This document shows positions 1-8,287 of a stretch of 64,000 nt of DNA, piece by piece. The notes under the pieces are model-generated. The model searched no databases. It saw nothing but the letters and a program-made list of their open reading frames with translations, and was not told where the DNA came from. How positions within the stretch are numbered: the stretch's first letter is position 1; every line of letters starts with the position of its first letter. Where the stretch lies: assembly GCF_030388665.1 (NCBI RefSeq), contig NZ_CP128846.1:6956501-7020500 (forward strand). The letters run 5' to 3'. The stretch comes from Streptomyces flavofungini (lineage in GTDB: Bacteria; Actinomycetota; Actinomycetes; Streptomycetales; Streptomycetaceae). The translations under genes were made by a program, and so were the position numbers.

Positions 1-2
1 AG

Positions 3-842
3 CCGGTGCCGCCGCAGCAGCAGCACCCGATGGGCGGCCCGCCCCAGCTGCCGGGCGGCGCTCCGCAGCTTCCCCCGGGCCCCGGCGGCCACGGTCCGCA
101 GGGTGGCCCGCAGGGGCCTGGCCCCATGGGTCAGGGCCCCGGTCCGATGGGCCAGGGTCAGATGCAGGGACAGATGGGTGGCCCCATGGGCGGCCCGATG
201 GGCGGTCACGGCCCGCAGCTTCCGCAGCCCGGCCAGGGCCCCGGCGGCGACAGCGCCGCCCGTGTGCTCTCGCTCGCGCAGCAGACCGCCGACCAGGCGA
301 TCGCGGAGGCCCGTTCCGAGGCCAACAAGATCGTGGGCGAGGCCCGTTCGCGCGCCGAGGGCCTGGAGCGGGACGCCCGCGCCAAGGCCGACGCCCTGGA
401 GCGGGACGCGCAGGAGAAGCACCGCGTCGCGATGGGCTCCCTGGAGTCCGCCCGCGCCACCCTTGAGCGCAAGGTCGAGGACCTGCGCGGCTTCGAGCGC
501 GAGTACCGCACGCGGCTGAAGTCCTACCTGGAGTCGCAGCTGCGTCAGCTGGAGACCCAGGCCGACGACTCGCTGGCTCCGCCGCGGACCCCGGCGACCG
601 CGTCCCTTCCGCCGTCCCCGGCGCCTTCCATGGCCTCGGCCGGCGCGGGTGCCCCGTCCTACGGCGGCAACCAGTCGATGGGTGGCAACCAGCCCGCGGG
701 CGCGCCGTCCTACGGCGGGCAGCAGCAGATGTCGCCCGCGATGACGCAGCCGATGGCGCCGGTGCGGCCGCAGGGCCAGCAGCCGATGCAGCAGGCTCCG
801 TCCCCGATGCGGGGATTCCTCATCGACGAGGACGACAACTGA
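3..842 (+). CDS. divIVA: Cell-division/polar growth protein DivIVA (Wag31), 3' part
   Basis: The reading frame is open from the first bases of the window, so the N-terminal membrane-targeting part lies upstream; about 279 residues are visible. The first ~80 visible residues are a Pro/Gly/Gln/Met-rich linker with repeated PMGG units. Then comes a long charged coiled coil of Ala/Arg/Glu heptads (AEARSEANKIVGEARSRAEG onward), then a second low-complexity Pro/Gln/Gly tail ending in FLIDEDDN. This coiled coil between disordered segments is typical of the long actinobacterial DivIVA, which marks hyphal tips and recruits the apical cell-wall machinery. Converging next to ileS matches Streptomyces gene order. 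The family call is firm. The true start cannot be seen. Confidence 0.93.
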   Translation, partial: PVPPQQQHPMGGPPQLPGGAPQLPPGPGGHGPQGGPQGPGPMGQGPGPMGQGQMQGQMGGPMGGPMGGHGPQLPQPGQGPGGDSAARVLSLAQQTADQAIAEARSEANKIVGEARSRAEGLERDARAKADALERDAQEKHRVAMGSLESARATLERKVEDLRGFEREYRTRLKSYLESQLRQLETQADDSLAPPRTPATASLPPSPAPSMASAGAGAPSYGGNQSMGGNQPAGAPSYGGQQQMSPAMTQPMAPVRPQGQQPMQQAPSPMRGFLIDEDDN

Positions 843-876
843 CGGGCTTCATCACGCCGTAGGCGTCGGCAGCTGT

Positions 877-918
877 AACAGGGCGAGGCCCCCGGGAATC
901 CGGGGGCCTCGCCCTGTT
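877..918 (+). terminator. Intrinsic-type terminator of divIVA
   Basis: A perfect inverted repeat with 18-bp arms (877-894 and 901-918) and a 6-nt loop lies 35 nt after the divIVA stop. There is no long T-tract, as is common in Streptomyces. A second hairpin for ileS follows, so the convergent pair has one hairpin per gene. Confidence 0.85.
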
Positions 919-980
919 GCGTGCGCCGCACCCGTCAGAGCCCGCAGAAACGTTCCGACGTTTGTGCGCGGGCACGCAAC

Positions 981-1029
981 GCCGAAGGCCCGGCCCCACC
1001 AAGATCTTTGGTGGGGCCGGGCCTTCGGC
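981..1029 (-). terminator. Terminator of ileS
   Basis: A perfect inverted repeat with 22-bp arms (981-1002 and 1008-1029) and a 5-nt loop lies just downstream of the ileS stop on the minus strand. It is symmetrical and could also stop divIVA read-through. Confidence 0.85.
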
Positions 1030-1036
1030 TCGCGTG

Positions 1037-4000
1037 TTACGCCTTGCGGAGGCGGAACGACAGGGAGATCGAGTCGTCCTTGAACGGCTCGCCGTACGTG
1101 TCGTCGGCCTCGCCCTCGGCGAAGTCCGTGGCCAGGACCTCGTCCGCGATGAGGGCGGCGTGGTCGGTCAGGGCCGTGACGACGGCCGGGTCCGTGGACG
1201 TCCAGCGCAGGGCGATCCGGTCGGCGACGTCGAGGCCGCTGTTCTTGCGGGCCTCCTGGATCAGGCGGATCGCGTCCCGGGCCAGGCCCGCGCGGCGCAG
1301 CTCGTCCGTGAGCTCCAGGTCGAGGGCGACCGTGGCGCCGGAGTCGGACGCCACCGACCAGCCTTCGCGCGGGGTCTCGGTGATGATGACCTCGTCCGGG
1401 GCGAGCGTGACCGTCTCCCCGTCGACCTCCACCGAGGCCGTGCCCTCGCGCAGGGCGAGGGACAGCGCGGCCGCGTCGGCCTCCGCGACGGCCTTGGCCA
1501 CCGCCTGCACGCCCTTGCCGAACCGCTTGCCGAGGGCGCGGAAGTTGGCCTTGGCGGTGGTGTCGACCAGGGAGCCGCCCACCTCCGAGAGGGAGGCGAG
1601 GGAGGAGACGTTCAGCTCCTCCGTGATCTGCGTGTGCAGTTCGGGGCTGAGCGCGTCGAAACCGGCCGCGGCGACGAGCGCCCGGGACAGCGGCTGGCGC
1701 GTCTTGACGCCCGACTCGGCGCGCGTGGCGCGGCCGAGCTCGACGAGGCGGCGCACCAGGGCCATCTGCTTGGACAGCTCGGGGTCGACCGCCGACAGGT
1801 CCGCCTCCGGCCAGGTCGCCAGGTGCACCGACTCCGGGGCGTCCGGCGTGACCGGCACGACCAGGTCCTGCCAGACGCGCTCCGCGATGAACGGCGTGAG
1901 CGGGGCGAGCAGGCGCGTGATCGTCTCGACGACCTCGTGCAGGGTGCGCAGCGCGGCCGCGTCGCCCTGCCAGAAGCGGCGCCGCGAACGCCGGACGTAC
2001 CAGTTGGAGAGGTTGTCGACGAACGTGGACAGGAGCTTTCCGGCGCGCTGGGTGTCGTAGGCGTCCAGGGCCTGCGTCACCTGGTCGGTGAGCGCGTGCA
2101 GCTCGCTGAGCAGCCAGCGGTCGAGCAGCGGGCGGTCGGCGGGCGCCGGGTCGGTGTCCGAGGGGGCCCACTTCGACGTACGGGCGTAGAGCGCCTGGAA
2201 GGCGACCGTGTTCCAGTACGTCAGGAGGGTCTTGCGGACGACCTCCTGGATGGTGCCGTGGCCCACGCGGCGGGCCGCCCACGGGGAGCCGCCCGCCGCC
2301 ATGAACCAGCGGACGGCGTCCGCGCCGTGCCGGTCCATGAGCGGGATCGGGTCCAGGGTGTTGCCCAGGTGCTTGGACATCTTGCGGCCGTCCTCGGCGA
2401 GGATGTGGCCGAGGCAGACGACGTTCTCGTAACTCGACTTGTCGAAGACCAGGGTGCCGACGGCCATCAGGGTGTAGAACCAGCCGCGGGTCTGGTCGAT
2501 GGCCTCCGAGATGAACTGCGCGGGGTAGCGGCTCTCGAACAGTTCCTTGTTCTGGTGCGGGTAGCCCCACTGCGCGAACGGCATCGAGCCCGAGTCGTAC
2601 CAGGCGTCGATGACCTCGGGCACGCGCACCGCTTCGAGGGAGCAGCCCTCGTGGGTGCAGGTGAACGTGACGTCGTCGATGAACGGGCGGTGCGGGTCGA
2701 GGTCCGACTGATCGGTGCCCGTGAGCTCCGTCAGCTCGGCGCGGGAGCCGACGCAGGTGAGGTGGTTCTCCTCGCAGCGCCAGATGGGCAGCGGGGTGCC
2801 CCAGTAGCGGTTGCGGGACAGCGCCCAGTCGACGTTGTTGGTCAGCCAGTCGCCGAAGCGGCCGTGCTTGACGGACTCCGGGAACCAGTTGGTCTTCTCG
2901 TTCTCCTGGAGGAGCCGGTCCTTGACGGCGGTGGTGCGGATGTACCAGGACGGCTGCGCGTAGTAGAGGAGCGCGGTGTGGCAGCGCCAGCAGTGCGGGT
3001 AGCTGTGCTCGTACGCGATGTGGCGGAACAGCAGGCCGCGGTCGTCGAGGTCCTTGGTGAGGGCCTCGTCGGCCTTCTTGAAGAAGACACCGCCCACGAG
3101 CGGGACGTCCTCCTCGAAGGTGCCGTCGGGGCGGACGGGGTTCACGACCGGCAGGCCGTAGGACCGGCAGACCTTGAGGTCGTCCTCACCGAAGGCGGGG
3201 GACTGGTGGACGAGACCGGTGCCGTCCTCCGTGGTCACGTAGTCGGCGTTGACCACGTAGTGCGCCTCGGCGGGGAAGTCCACGAGCTCGAAGGGGCGCT
3301 GGTACGTCCAGCGCTCCATCTCGGTGCCGGTGAACGTCTGCCCCGTGGTCTCCCAGCCCTCGCCGAGTGCCTTCTCCAGCAGGGGTTCGGCGACGACCAG
3401 CTTCTCCTTGCCGTCGGTCGCCACTACGTAGGTGACGTCCGGGTGCGCGGCGACCGCCGTGTTGGACACCAGCGTCCACGGGGTGGTCGTCCACACCAGG
3501 AGGGCGGCCTCGCCCGCGAGGGGGCCGCCGGTCAGCGGGAAGCGGACGTAGACGGACGGGTCGACGACCGTCTCGTAGCCCTGCGCCAGCTCGTGGTCGG
3601 ACAGGCCCGTGCCGCAGCGGGGGCACCAGGGGGCGACGCGGTGGTCCTGGACGAGGAGGCCCTTGTTGAAGATCTCCTTCAGGGACCACCAGACGGACTC
3701 GATGTACTCCGGGTTCATCGTGCGGTAGGCGCCGTCGAGGTCCGTCCAGTACCCCATGCGGGTCGTCAGGTCGGCGAAGGCGTCCGTGTGGCGGGTCACC
3801 GACTCGCGGCACTTGGCGTTGAACTCGGCGATGCCGTACGCCTCGATGTCCTTCTTGCCGTTGAAGCCGAGCTCCTTCTCGACCGCGAGCTCCACGGGCA
3901 GGCCGTGACAGTCCCAGCCGGCCTTGCGGGCGACGTGGTAGCCGCGCATGGTGCGGAAGCGCGGGAAGACGTCCTTGAAGACGCGGGCCTCGATGTGGTG

Positions 4001-4180
4001 CGCGCCGGGCATGCCGTTGGCCGTGGGCGGGCCCTCGTAGAACACCCATTCGGGGCGGCCCTCGGACTGCTCCAGGCTCTTGGCGAAGATCTTCTGCTGC
4101 TCCCAGAAGTCGAGCACTGCGTGCTCGAGGGCGGGCAGGTCGACCTGGGCGGGCACCTGGCGGTACTGCGGCGGCGTCAT
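1037..4180 (-). CDS. ileS: Isoleucine--tRNA ligase, long (eukaryote-like) type
   Basis: A 1047-residue class I aminoacyl-tRNA synthetase that charges tRNA-Ile in the cytosol. The HIGH-type motif is PGAHH (about residues 58-62, within GPPTANGMPGAHH) and the KMSKS-type motif is KMSKH (about 599-603, in DGRKMSKHLGN). An editing domain lies between them and an anticodon-binding C-terminus follows. Length and the GAHH form fit the longer IleRS clade found in actinobacteria and eukaryotes rather than the roughly 940-aa E. coli type; members of that clade are often less sensitive to mupirocin (family knowledge, not shown here). The ATG at 4180 follows a GGAGG Shine-Dalgarno in GGAGGAAAAGCG. Expression is probably set by the T-box leader directly upstream. 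Confidence 0.97.
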   Translation of the reverse strand: MTPPQYRQVPAQVDLPALEHAVLDFWEQQKIFAKSLEQSEGRPEWVFYEGPPTANGMPGAHHIEARVFKDVFPRFRTMRGYHVARKAGWDCHGLPVELAVEKELGFNGKKDIEAYGIAEFNAKCRESVTRHTDAFADLTTRMGYWTDLDGAYRTMNPEYIESVWWSLKEIFNKGLLVQDHRVAPWCPRCGTGLSDHELAQGYETVVDPSVYVRFPLTGGPLAGEAALLVWTTTPWTLVSNTAVAAHPDVTYVVATDGKEKLVVAEPLLEKALGEGWETTGQTFTGTEMERWTYQRPFELVDFPAEAHYVVNADYVTTEDGTGLVHQSPAFGEDDLKVCRSYGLPVVNPVRPDGTFEEDVPLVGGVFFKKADEALTKDLDDRGLLFRHIAYEHSYPHCWRCHTALLYYAQPSWYIRTTAVKDRLLQENEKTNWFPESVKHGRFGDWLTNNVDWALSRNRYWGTPLPIWRCEENHLTCVGSRAELTELTGTDQSDLDPHRPFIDDVTFTCTHEGCSLEAVRVPEVIDAWYDSGSMPFAQWGYPHQNKELFESRYPAQFISEAIDQTRGWFYTLMAVGTLVFDKSSYENVVCLGHILAEDGRKMSKHLGNTLDPIPLMDRHGADAVRWFMAAGGSPWAARRVGHGTIQEVVRKTLLTYWNTVAFQALYARTSKWAPSDTDPAPADRPLLDRWLLSELHALTDQVTQALDAYDTQRAGKLLSTFVDNLSNWYVRRSRRRFWQGDAAALRTLHEVVETITRLLAPLTPFIAERVWQDLVVPVTPDAPESVHLATWPEADLSAVDPELSKQMALVRRLVELGRATRAESGVKTRQPLSRALVAAAGFDALSPELHTQITEELNVSSLASLSEVGGSLVDTTAKANFRALGKRFGKGVQAVAKAVAEADAAALSLALREGTASVEVDGETVTLAPDEVIITETPREGWSVASDSGATVALDLELTDELRRAGLARDAIRLIQEARKNSGLDVADRIALRWTSTDPAVVTALTDHAALIADEVLATDFAEGEADDTYGEPFKDDSISLSFRLRKA

Positions 4181-4188
4181 TCGCTTTT

Positions 4189-4472
4189 CCTCCGGCGGAC
4201 GTTCTTCCCTTCCGTCGGAGGGACGAGAGGCGCATCGCTGCGCTCCCGCGGTACCACCCTCCTTGGCCCTTTGGCGCTGGCGCCACAGGGCCCCCTCATT
4301 GGGGTCGCGATGCCGGGTCTACTCACCGGTCCGGTCCCTCAGGGGGCCGGTCCGCGACTTTCTTCCGACGGCTCCGGGGTGATCTTCACGTCGCGCTCGC
4401 CCCCGGGCTCACACCGTCCCCGGGTCGCTCATGGCTGCGTACGCCGCTACTCGTCCCCATCCACGCTTCTCG
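4189..4472 (-). promoter_or_regulatory. T-box riboswitch leader of ileS (translational type)
   Basis: On the minus strand the leader contains the T-box core AGGGTGGTACCGCGGG (4260-4245). A loop-E-like GGACGAGTA element lies near its 5' end (about 4456). An ATC triplet at 4383-4381, in GTGAAGATCACC, is a good candidate isoleucine specifier codon for tRNA-Ile(GAU). Downstream of the T-box, CCTCCGACGGA (4221-4211) can pair, with one mismatch, with TCCGCCGGAGG (4199-4189), which contains the ileS Shine-Dalgarno. There is no terminator run of U. This points to tRNA-dependent control of translation initiation, as known for actinobacterial ileS leaders with a very short stem I. The exact 5' end is inferred; a TACACT -10-like element lies at 4486-4481. 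Confidence 0.88.
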
Positions 4473-4745
4473 CTCCGGCCAGTGTACGGCGCCGGGGCGG
4501 GGGCGGCCGACCGGTTTTCGGTGGGGCCCGGGGCGGGGCGGGGTCCGTGCGCGCCGTGACCCGAATGGCGACACGCGCGCCGACGGGTCCCGGCGCGCCC
4601 CGGTCGGCGGATTACGCGGCGGGGAGCTGGGCACAACGCAGGCAGGCTCACCGTGCGACCCCCGGGGGCGGGCGAATCGGGCGGCGTGCCCCGTTGCCGC
4701 GGGCCTGGAGTCGATTTATCGTCCCAGCACGATTCGCGTGCAAGA

Positions 4746-4758
4746 TCACAATATGTGA
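4746..4758. promoter_or_regulatory. Small palindrome upstream of the H1/DksA gene
   Basis: TCACA-ATA-TGTGA is a perfect 5-bp-arm inverted repeat 13 nt before the ATG of the gene starting at 4772. It overlaps the region expected for the promoter or start of the transcript. It may be an operator; it is short enough to be chance. Confidence 0.3.
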
Positions 4759-4771
4759 AGGGGCCGCGGCC

Positions 4772-5935
4772 ATGGTGGCGAAGAAGACCGCCGTACAGCA
4801 GTCGGCGTCCAGCAGATCCACAGCCGCGGGGGCCGGGGCGGCGGGGGAGGCGGGCGGCAAGGCGGCCCGCACCGTCAAGACCGTGCGGGCGGGCAAGACG
4901 GCGGGCGCGGGCTCGGCGGCGCCGAAGAAGACCACGGCCAAGGCGGCCGCGAAGGCGCCTGCGAAGGCGTCGGCGAAGAAGACGTCTGCCGCTGTCCCGG
5001 AGAAGACAGCGGCTGCGGCTTCGGCGAAGAAGGCCGCCGCCAAGACGACCGCCACCAAGGCGGCCGCCGCCAAGAAAGCCGGCGACAAAAAGCCTGTCGG
5101 CAAGGAGGCGGCGGGTGCCTCCAGGAACGTGGCCGCCAAGAAGTCCGTTGCCAAGAAGACGACCGTTGCCAAGAAGGCGTCTCCGGAGAAGGCGTCTCCA
5201 CAGAAGGCGGCTTCGAAGAAGACAGCTTCGAAGAAGGCGTCGGCCACGAAGGCGTCGGCGGCGAAAGCCGCGCCCGAGCAGGCCGCGTCCGAGAAGTCCG
5301 CCGCCACGACGGAGGCGGACAGCGGGCCTGCTGCGTCCAAGAAGGCGACGGGCGCCACGAAGGGTTCGGGAGCCAGGAAACGTACGGCCAAGAAGTCGGC
5401 CGCGTCCGCGGCCGAGGGTGCGGCTCAGGCCGCGGAGACGACGGGAGCCACGACGGTGGTTGCGAAGAAGACTCCGGGCACGGCGACGGCGGCGGCGAAG
5501 TCGGGCGCGGTGCCCAAGGCGCGGGCCGCGGGGACACCCGGCGAGCTCGCGGTGCGGCCCGGCGAGGATCCGTGGACCCCGGCGGAGGTCGCCGAGGCAC
5601 GCACCGAGCTGATGTCCGAGACCATGCGGCTGCGGTCCGAGATCGAGGCGTCCGAGGCCGGTCTCGCCGGTCTGATGCGGGACTCCGGGGACGGCGCGGG
5701 CGACGACCAGGCGGACACCGGCACGAAGAACATCACGCGGGAGCACGAGATGGCGCTCGCCGCGAACGCCCGGGAGATGCTGGAGCAGACCGAGCGCGCC
5801 CTGGAGCGCCTGGACGCGGGGACGTACGGCCTCTGCGAGAACTGCGGCAACCCCATCGGCAAGGCCCGCATGCAGGCGTTCCCGCGGGCCACCCTGTGCG
5901 TCGAATGCAAGCAGAAGCAGGAACGGCGCTACTGA
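4772..5935 (+). CDS. Histone H1-like / TraR-DksA zinc-finger fusion protein
   Basis: The 387-residue protein has two very different halves. Residues 1-260 are Lys/Ala-rich with dozens of AKK, KKA and KKT units, like the tail of histone H1 or HupS, and should bind DNA non-specifically. Residues ~265-387 form a TraR/DksA domain: an acidic helical part ([20 protein letters not shown]) followed by a four-Cys zinc finger, C355-x2-C358 and C376-x2-C379. A bifunctional histone-DksA protein of this architecture has been reported in Streptomyces. Direct action on RNA polymerase is inferred from the DksA fold. The frame stays open far upstream, but the ATG at 4772 after GAAGGGG is the sensible start because upstream sequence lies over the ileS leader and coding strand. 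The gene is divergent from ileS. Confidence 0.88.
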   Translation: MVAKKTAVQQSASSRSTAAGAGAAGEAGGKAARTVKTVRAGKTAGAGSAAPKKTTAKAAAKAPAKASAKKTSAAVPEKTAAAASAKKAAAKTTATKAAAAKKAGDKKPVGKEAAGASRNVAAKKSVAKKTTVAKKASPEKASPQKAASKKTASKKASATKASAAKAAPEQAASEKSAATTEADSGPAASKKATGATKGSGARKRTAKKSAASAAEGAAQAAETTGATTVVAKKTPGTATAAAKSGAVPKARAAGTPGELAVRPGEDPWTPAEVAEARTELMSETMRLRSEIEASEAGLAGLMRDSGDGAGDDQADTGTKNITREHEMALAANAREMLEQTERALERLDAGTYGLCENCGNPIGKARMQAFPRATLCVECKQKQERRY

Positions 5936-6013
5936 GCGTGGCCTGGACGCCTTGGCCGGTACCCGGGTGTCGTACCCTCGACCCCAGTCAGGCACCTAGG
6001 TTGAGGGACTCAC

Positions 6014-6688
6014 GTGGCAGAGGCGGAGCGCATCATCGGTACTCCGGACATCCCTGAGGCGGAGGGGGCCGGACCGGAGCAGTCCGATTCCGGCTCGAAG
6101 GACGAGCAGCGCTCCGGGAACGAGCAGACGCCGGAGGCGGAGACCGCGGCGGACGTGGAGGCCGAGGCCGACGCGGAGCCCGAGGGCGAGCCGAAGCCCA
6201 AGGGGCGGCGGAAGATCGCCGTGCTGTTCGGCGTCGCCCTCGTCGCGTACGCCCTCGACCTCGTCAGCAAGATGATCGTGGTCGCCGAGCTGGAGCACCA
6301 CGAGCCGATCGACGTGGTCGGTGACCTGCTGCGTTTCAACGCGATCCGGAACGCGGGCGCTGCCTTCGGCATGGGCGAGGCGTACACCATCATCTTCACC
6401 GTGATCGCCGCGATCGTGATCGTGGTGATCGCCCGCCTCGCCCGCAAGCTGTACAGCCTGCCCTGGGCGATCGCCCTCGGCCTGCTGCTCGGCGGCGCGC
6501 TCGGCAACCTCACCGACCGTATCTTCCGCTCGCCCGGTGTGTTCAAGGGCGCGGTGGTCGACTTCATCGCGCCCAAGGGCTTCGCGGTCTTCAACCTCGC
6601 CGACTCCGCCATCGTCTGCGGCGGCATCCTGATCGTGCTGCTCTCCTTCCGCGGGCTCGACCCGGACGGCACCGTCCACAAGGACTGA
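6014..6688 (+). CDS. lspA: Lipoprotein signal peptidase (signal peptidase II)
   Basis: A 224-aa membrane aspartyl protease that removes the signal peptide from lipid-modified prolipoproteins. The N-terminal ~70 residues are an acidic hydrophilic extension ([14 protein letters not shown]), common in actinomycetes. Four transmembrane helices follow, with the conserved [10 protein letters not shown] loop. The two catalytic aspartates are D183 (GAVVDFI) and D197 (FNLADSA). The GTG at 6014 is preceded by GAGGG at suitable spacing. Upstream TACCCT (5973-5978) is a plausible -10 box. lgt, the preceding enzyme of lipoprotein maturation, is at 48.7 kb in this window. Confidence 0.96.
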   Translation: MAEAERIIGTPDIPEAEGAGPEQSDSGSKDEQRSGNEQTPEAETAADVEAEADAEPEGEPKPKGRRKIAVLFGVALVAYALDLVSKMIVVAELEHHEPIDVVGDLLRFNAIRNAGAAFGMGEAYTIIFTVIAAIVIVVIARLARKLYSLPWAIALGLLLGGALGNLTDRIFRSPGVFKGAVVDFIAPKGFAVFNLADSAIVCGGILIVLLSFRGLDPDGTVHKD

Positions 6689-6749
6689 ACGGACCCCCGC
6701 GTACGGCGTTCGGTACGGCGGTGTCGTAGCCCTCCTGCATACTCGTGGG

Positions 6750-7691
6750 GTGAGCACGATTCCCGAGATCCGCACCCTGCCCGTACCGGACGGCCTGGAG
6801 GGCGAGCGCGTCGACGCCGCCATCTCGCGCATGTTCGGCTTCTCCCGCACGAAGGCCGCCGAGCTCGCCGCGGCGGGGAAGGTCGCGGTCGACGGCTCGG
6901 TGGTCGGCAAGTCCGAGCGGGTGCACGGCGGCGCCTGGCTCGAAGTGGAGATGCCGCAGGCGCCCGCTCCGGTGCAGATCGTCGCCGAGCCCGTCGAGGG
7001 CATGGAGATCGTGCACGACGACGAGGACATCGTCGTGATCGTCAAGCCCGTCGGCGTCGCTGCGCACCCGAGCCCCGGCTGGACCGGTACCACCGTGATC
7101 GGTGGCCTCGCCGCCGCCGGGTACCGCATCTCGACGTCCGGCGCCGCCGAGCGCCAGGGCATCGTGCACCGCCTGGACGTCGGCACGTCCGGCCTGATGG
7201 TCGTCGCCAAGTCGGAGCGGGCGTACACGTCGCTGAAGCGCCAGTTCAAGGAGCGCACGGTCGACAAGCGGTACCACGCCCTGGTGCAGGGCCACCCCGA
7301 CCCCATGAGCGGCACCATCGACGCCCCCATCGGCCGCCACCCGAACCACGACTACAAGTGGGCGGTCACCGCCGAGGGCAAGCCCTCCGTCACGCACTAC
7401 GACCTCATGGAGGCCTTCCGCGCGGCCTCCCTGCTCGACATCAAGCTGGAGACCGGCCGGACCCACCAGATCCGGGTGCACATGTCGGCGCACCGGCACC
7501 CCTGCGTGGGCGACCTGACGTACGGCGCCGACCCCACGCTCGCCAAGCGGCTCGGGATCACCCGCCAGTGGCTGCACGCCGTGCGGCTCGGCTTCGAGCA
7601 CCCCGGGGACGGCCAGTGGGTCGAGTTCGCCAGCGACTACCCCGACGACCTCCAGCTGGCGCTCGACCGGGTGCGGGCGGAGAGCGCGTGA
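6750..7691 (+). CDS. rluD: Ribosomal large-subunit pseudouridine synthase, RluD family
   Basis: The 313-aa protein has an S4 RNA-binding domain at residues ~12-75 ([20 protein letters not shown]) and a pseudouridine synthase core with the catalytic motif HRLDVGTSG (D143). The conserved GRTHQIRVH motif also marks the RluA/RluD family. It should isomerise specific uridines of 23S rRNA; which positions cannot be read from sequence. A CATACT -10-like hexamer ends 6 nt before the GTG and there is no Shine-Dalgarno, suggesting a leaderless transcript. The stop codon overlaps the start of the next gene (GTGA). Confidence 0.94.
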   Translation: MSTIPEIRTLPVPDGLEGERVDAAISRMFGFSRTKAAELAAAGKVAVDGSVVGKSERVHGGAWLEVEMPQAPAPVQIVAEPVEGMEIVHDDEDIVVIVKPVGVAAHPSPGWTGTTVIGGLAAAGYRISTSGAAERQGIVHRLDVGTSGLMVVAKSERAYTSLKRQFKERTVDKRYHALVQGHPDPMSGTIDAPIGRHPNHDYKWAVTAEGKPSVTHYDLMEAFRAASLLDIKLETGRTHQIRVHMSAHRHPCVGDLTYGADPTLAKRLGITRQWLHAVRLGFEHPGDGQWVEFASDYPDDLQLALDRVRAESA

Positions 7692-8164
7692 GCGGGGCGG
7701 TGGCCTGCCGGGTCGCGGTGGGCCGGGAGGACCTGGACGCGTGCTTCGGCGTGCGCAAGGAGGTCTTCGTCGCCGAGCAGGGGGTGCCGGAGGACCTGGA
7801 GTACGACGAGTACGACAGCGGGGCCGTGCACGTGCTCGCGGTGCGCGCCGAGGACGGGGTCGCGCTGGGCACGGGGCGGTTGCTGACCGGGGACGCGGCC
7901 GTCGTGAAGAACGGTGACCCCGACGTCGGGGTCGGTGCCCTGGGGCGGTTGGCCGTGCTGCGGGCCGCGCGGGGGCTCGGAGTGGGCGCCGCGCTGGTGT
8001 CCGCCATCGAGGCGGCCGCTCGGGAGCGGGGGCTGCACGCCGTCGACCTGCACGCGCAGACGCACGCGCTGGGTTTCTACGAGCGGTTGGGATACGAGGC
8101 CTACGGGGCGGAGTTCCTGGACGCGGGGATCCCGCATCTCGCCATGCGCAAGGCGCTGCGCTAG
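7688..8164 (+). CDS. GNAT-family N-acetyltransferase
   Basis: A 158-aa single-domain acetyltransferase. The acetyl-CoA-binding segment is [19 protein letters not shown] with the RGLGVG pyrophosphate loop, followed by [28 protein letters not shown], typical of the last strands of the fold. The N-terminus ([24 protein letters not shown]) matches the ElaA/YjcF-like subgroup. The substrate is unknown. The GTG start overlaps the rluD stop by 4 nt, so translation is probably coupled. A longer frame upstream is an rluD shadow and was not used. Confidence 0.88.
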   Translation: MSGAVACRVAVGREDLDACFGVRKEVFVAEQGVPEDLEYDEYDSGAVHVLAVRAEDGVALGTGRLLTGDAAVVKNGDPDVGVGALGRLAVLRAARGLGVGAALVSAIEAAARERGLHAVDLHAQTHALGFYERLGYEAYGAEFLDAGIPHLAMRKALR

Positions 8165-8287
8165 CCGAGCTGTGCCGGCCGTTCGGCCGTCGCGCGCGTG
8201 GTGCGTCTGGTTCGGGGGGTTTGTGGGGGGTGCGTGGCAGAGTTGAGGGGCTGATCGTTTCGGTTTCTCGCTGCCGGAGGGCATCCC

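Noticed and set aside
852..2570. Long minus-strand open frame over the 3' half of ileS
   Set aside because: Same strand, wrong frame of ileS; Arg/Gly/Pro-rich composition with no family motif.
917..4771. Very long plus-strand open frame reaching back from the H1/DksA gene over ileS
   Set aside because: It is antisense to ileS and its T-box leader; the residues (RRG/VRG-rich) are those of a high-GC shadow frame. Only 4772-5935 is real.
4800..5530. Repeat-rich stretch that could be mistaken for a CRISPR or microsatellite array
   Set aside because: Irregular period, in frame, encoding Lys/Ala units of the H1-like domain.
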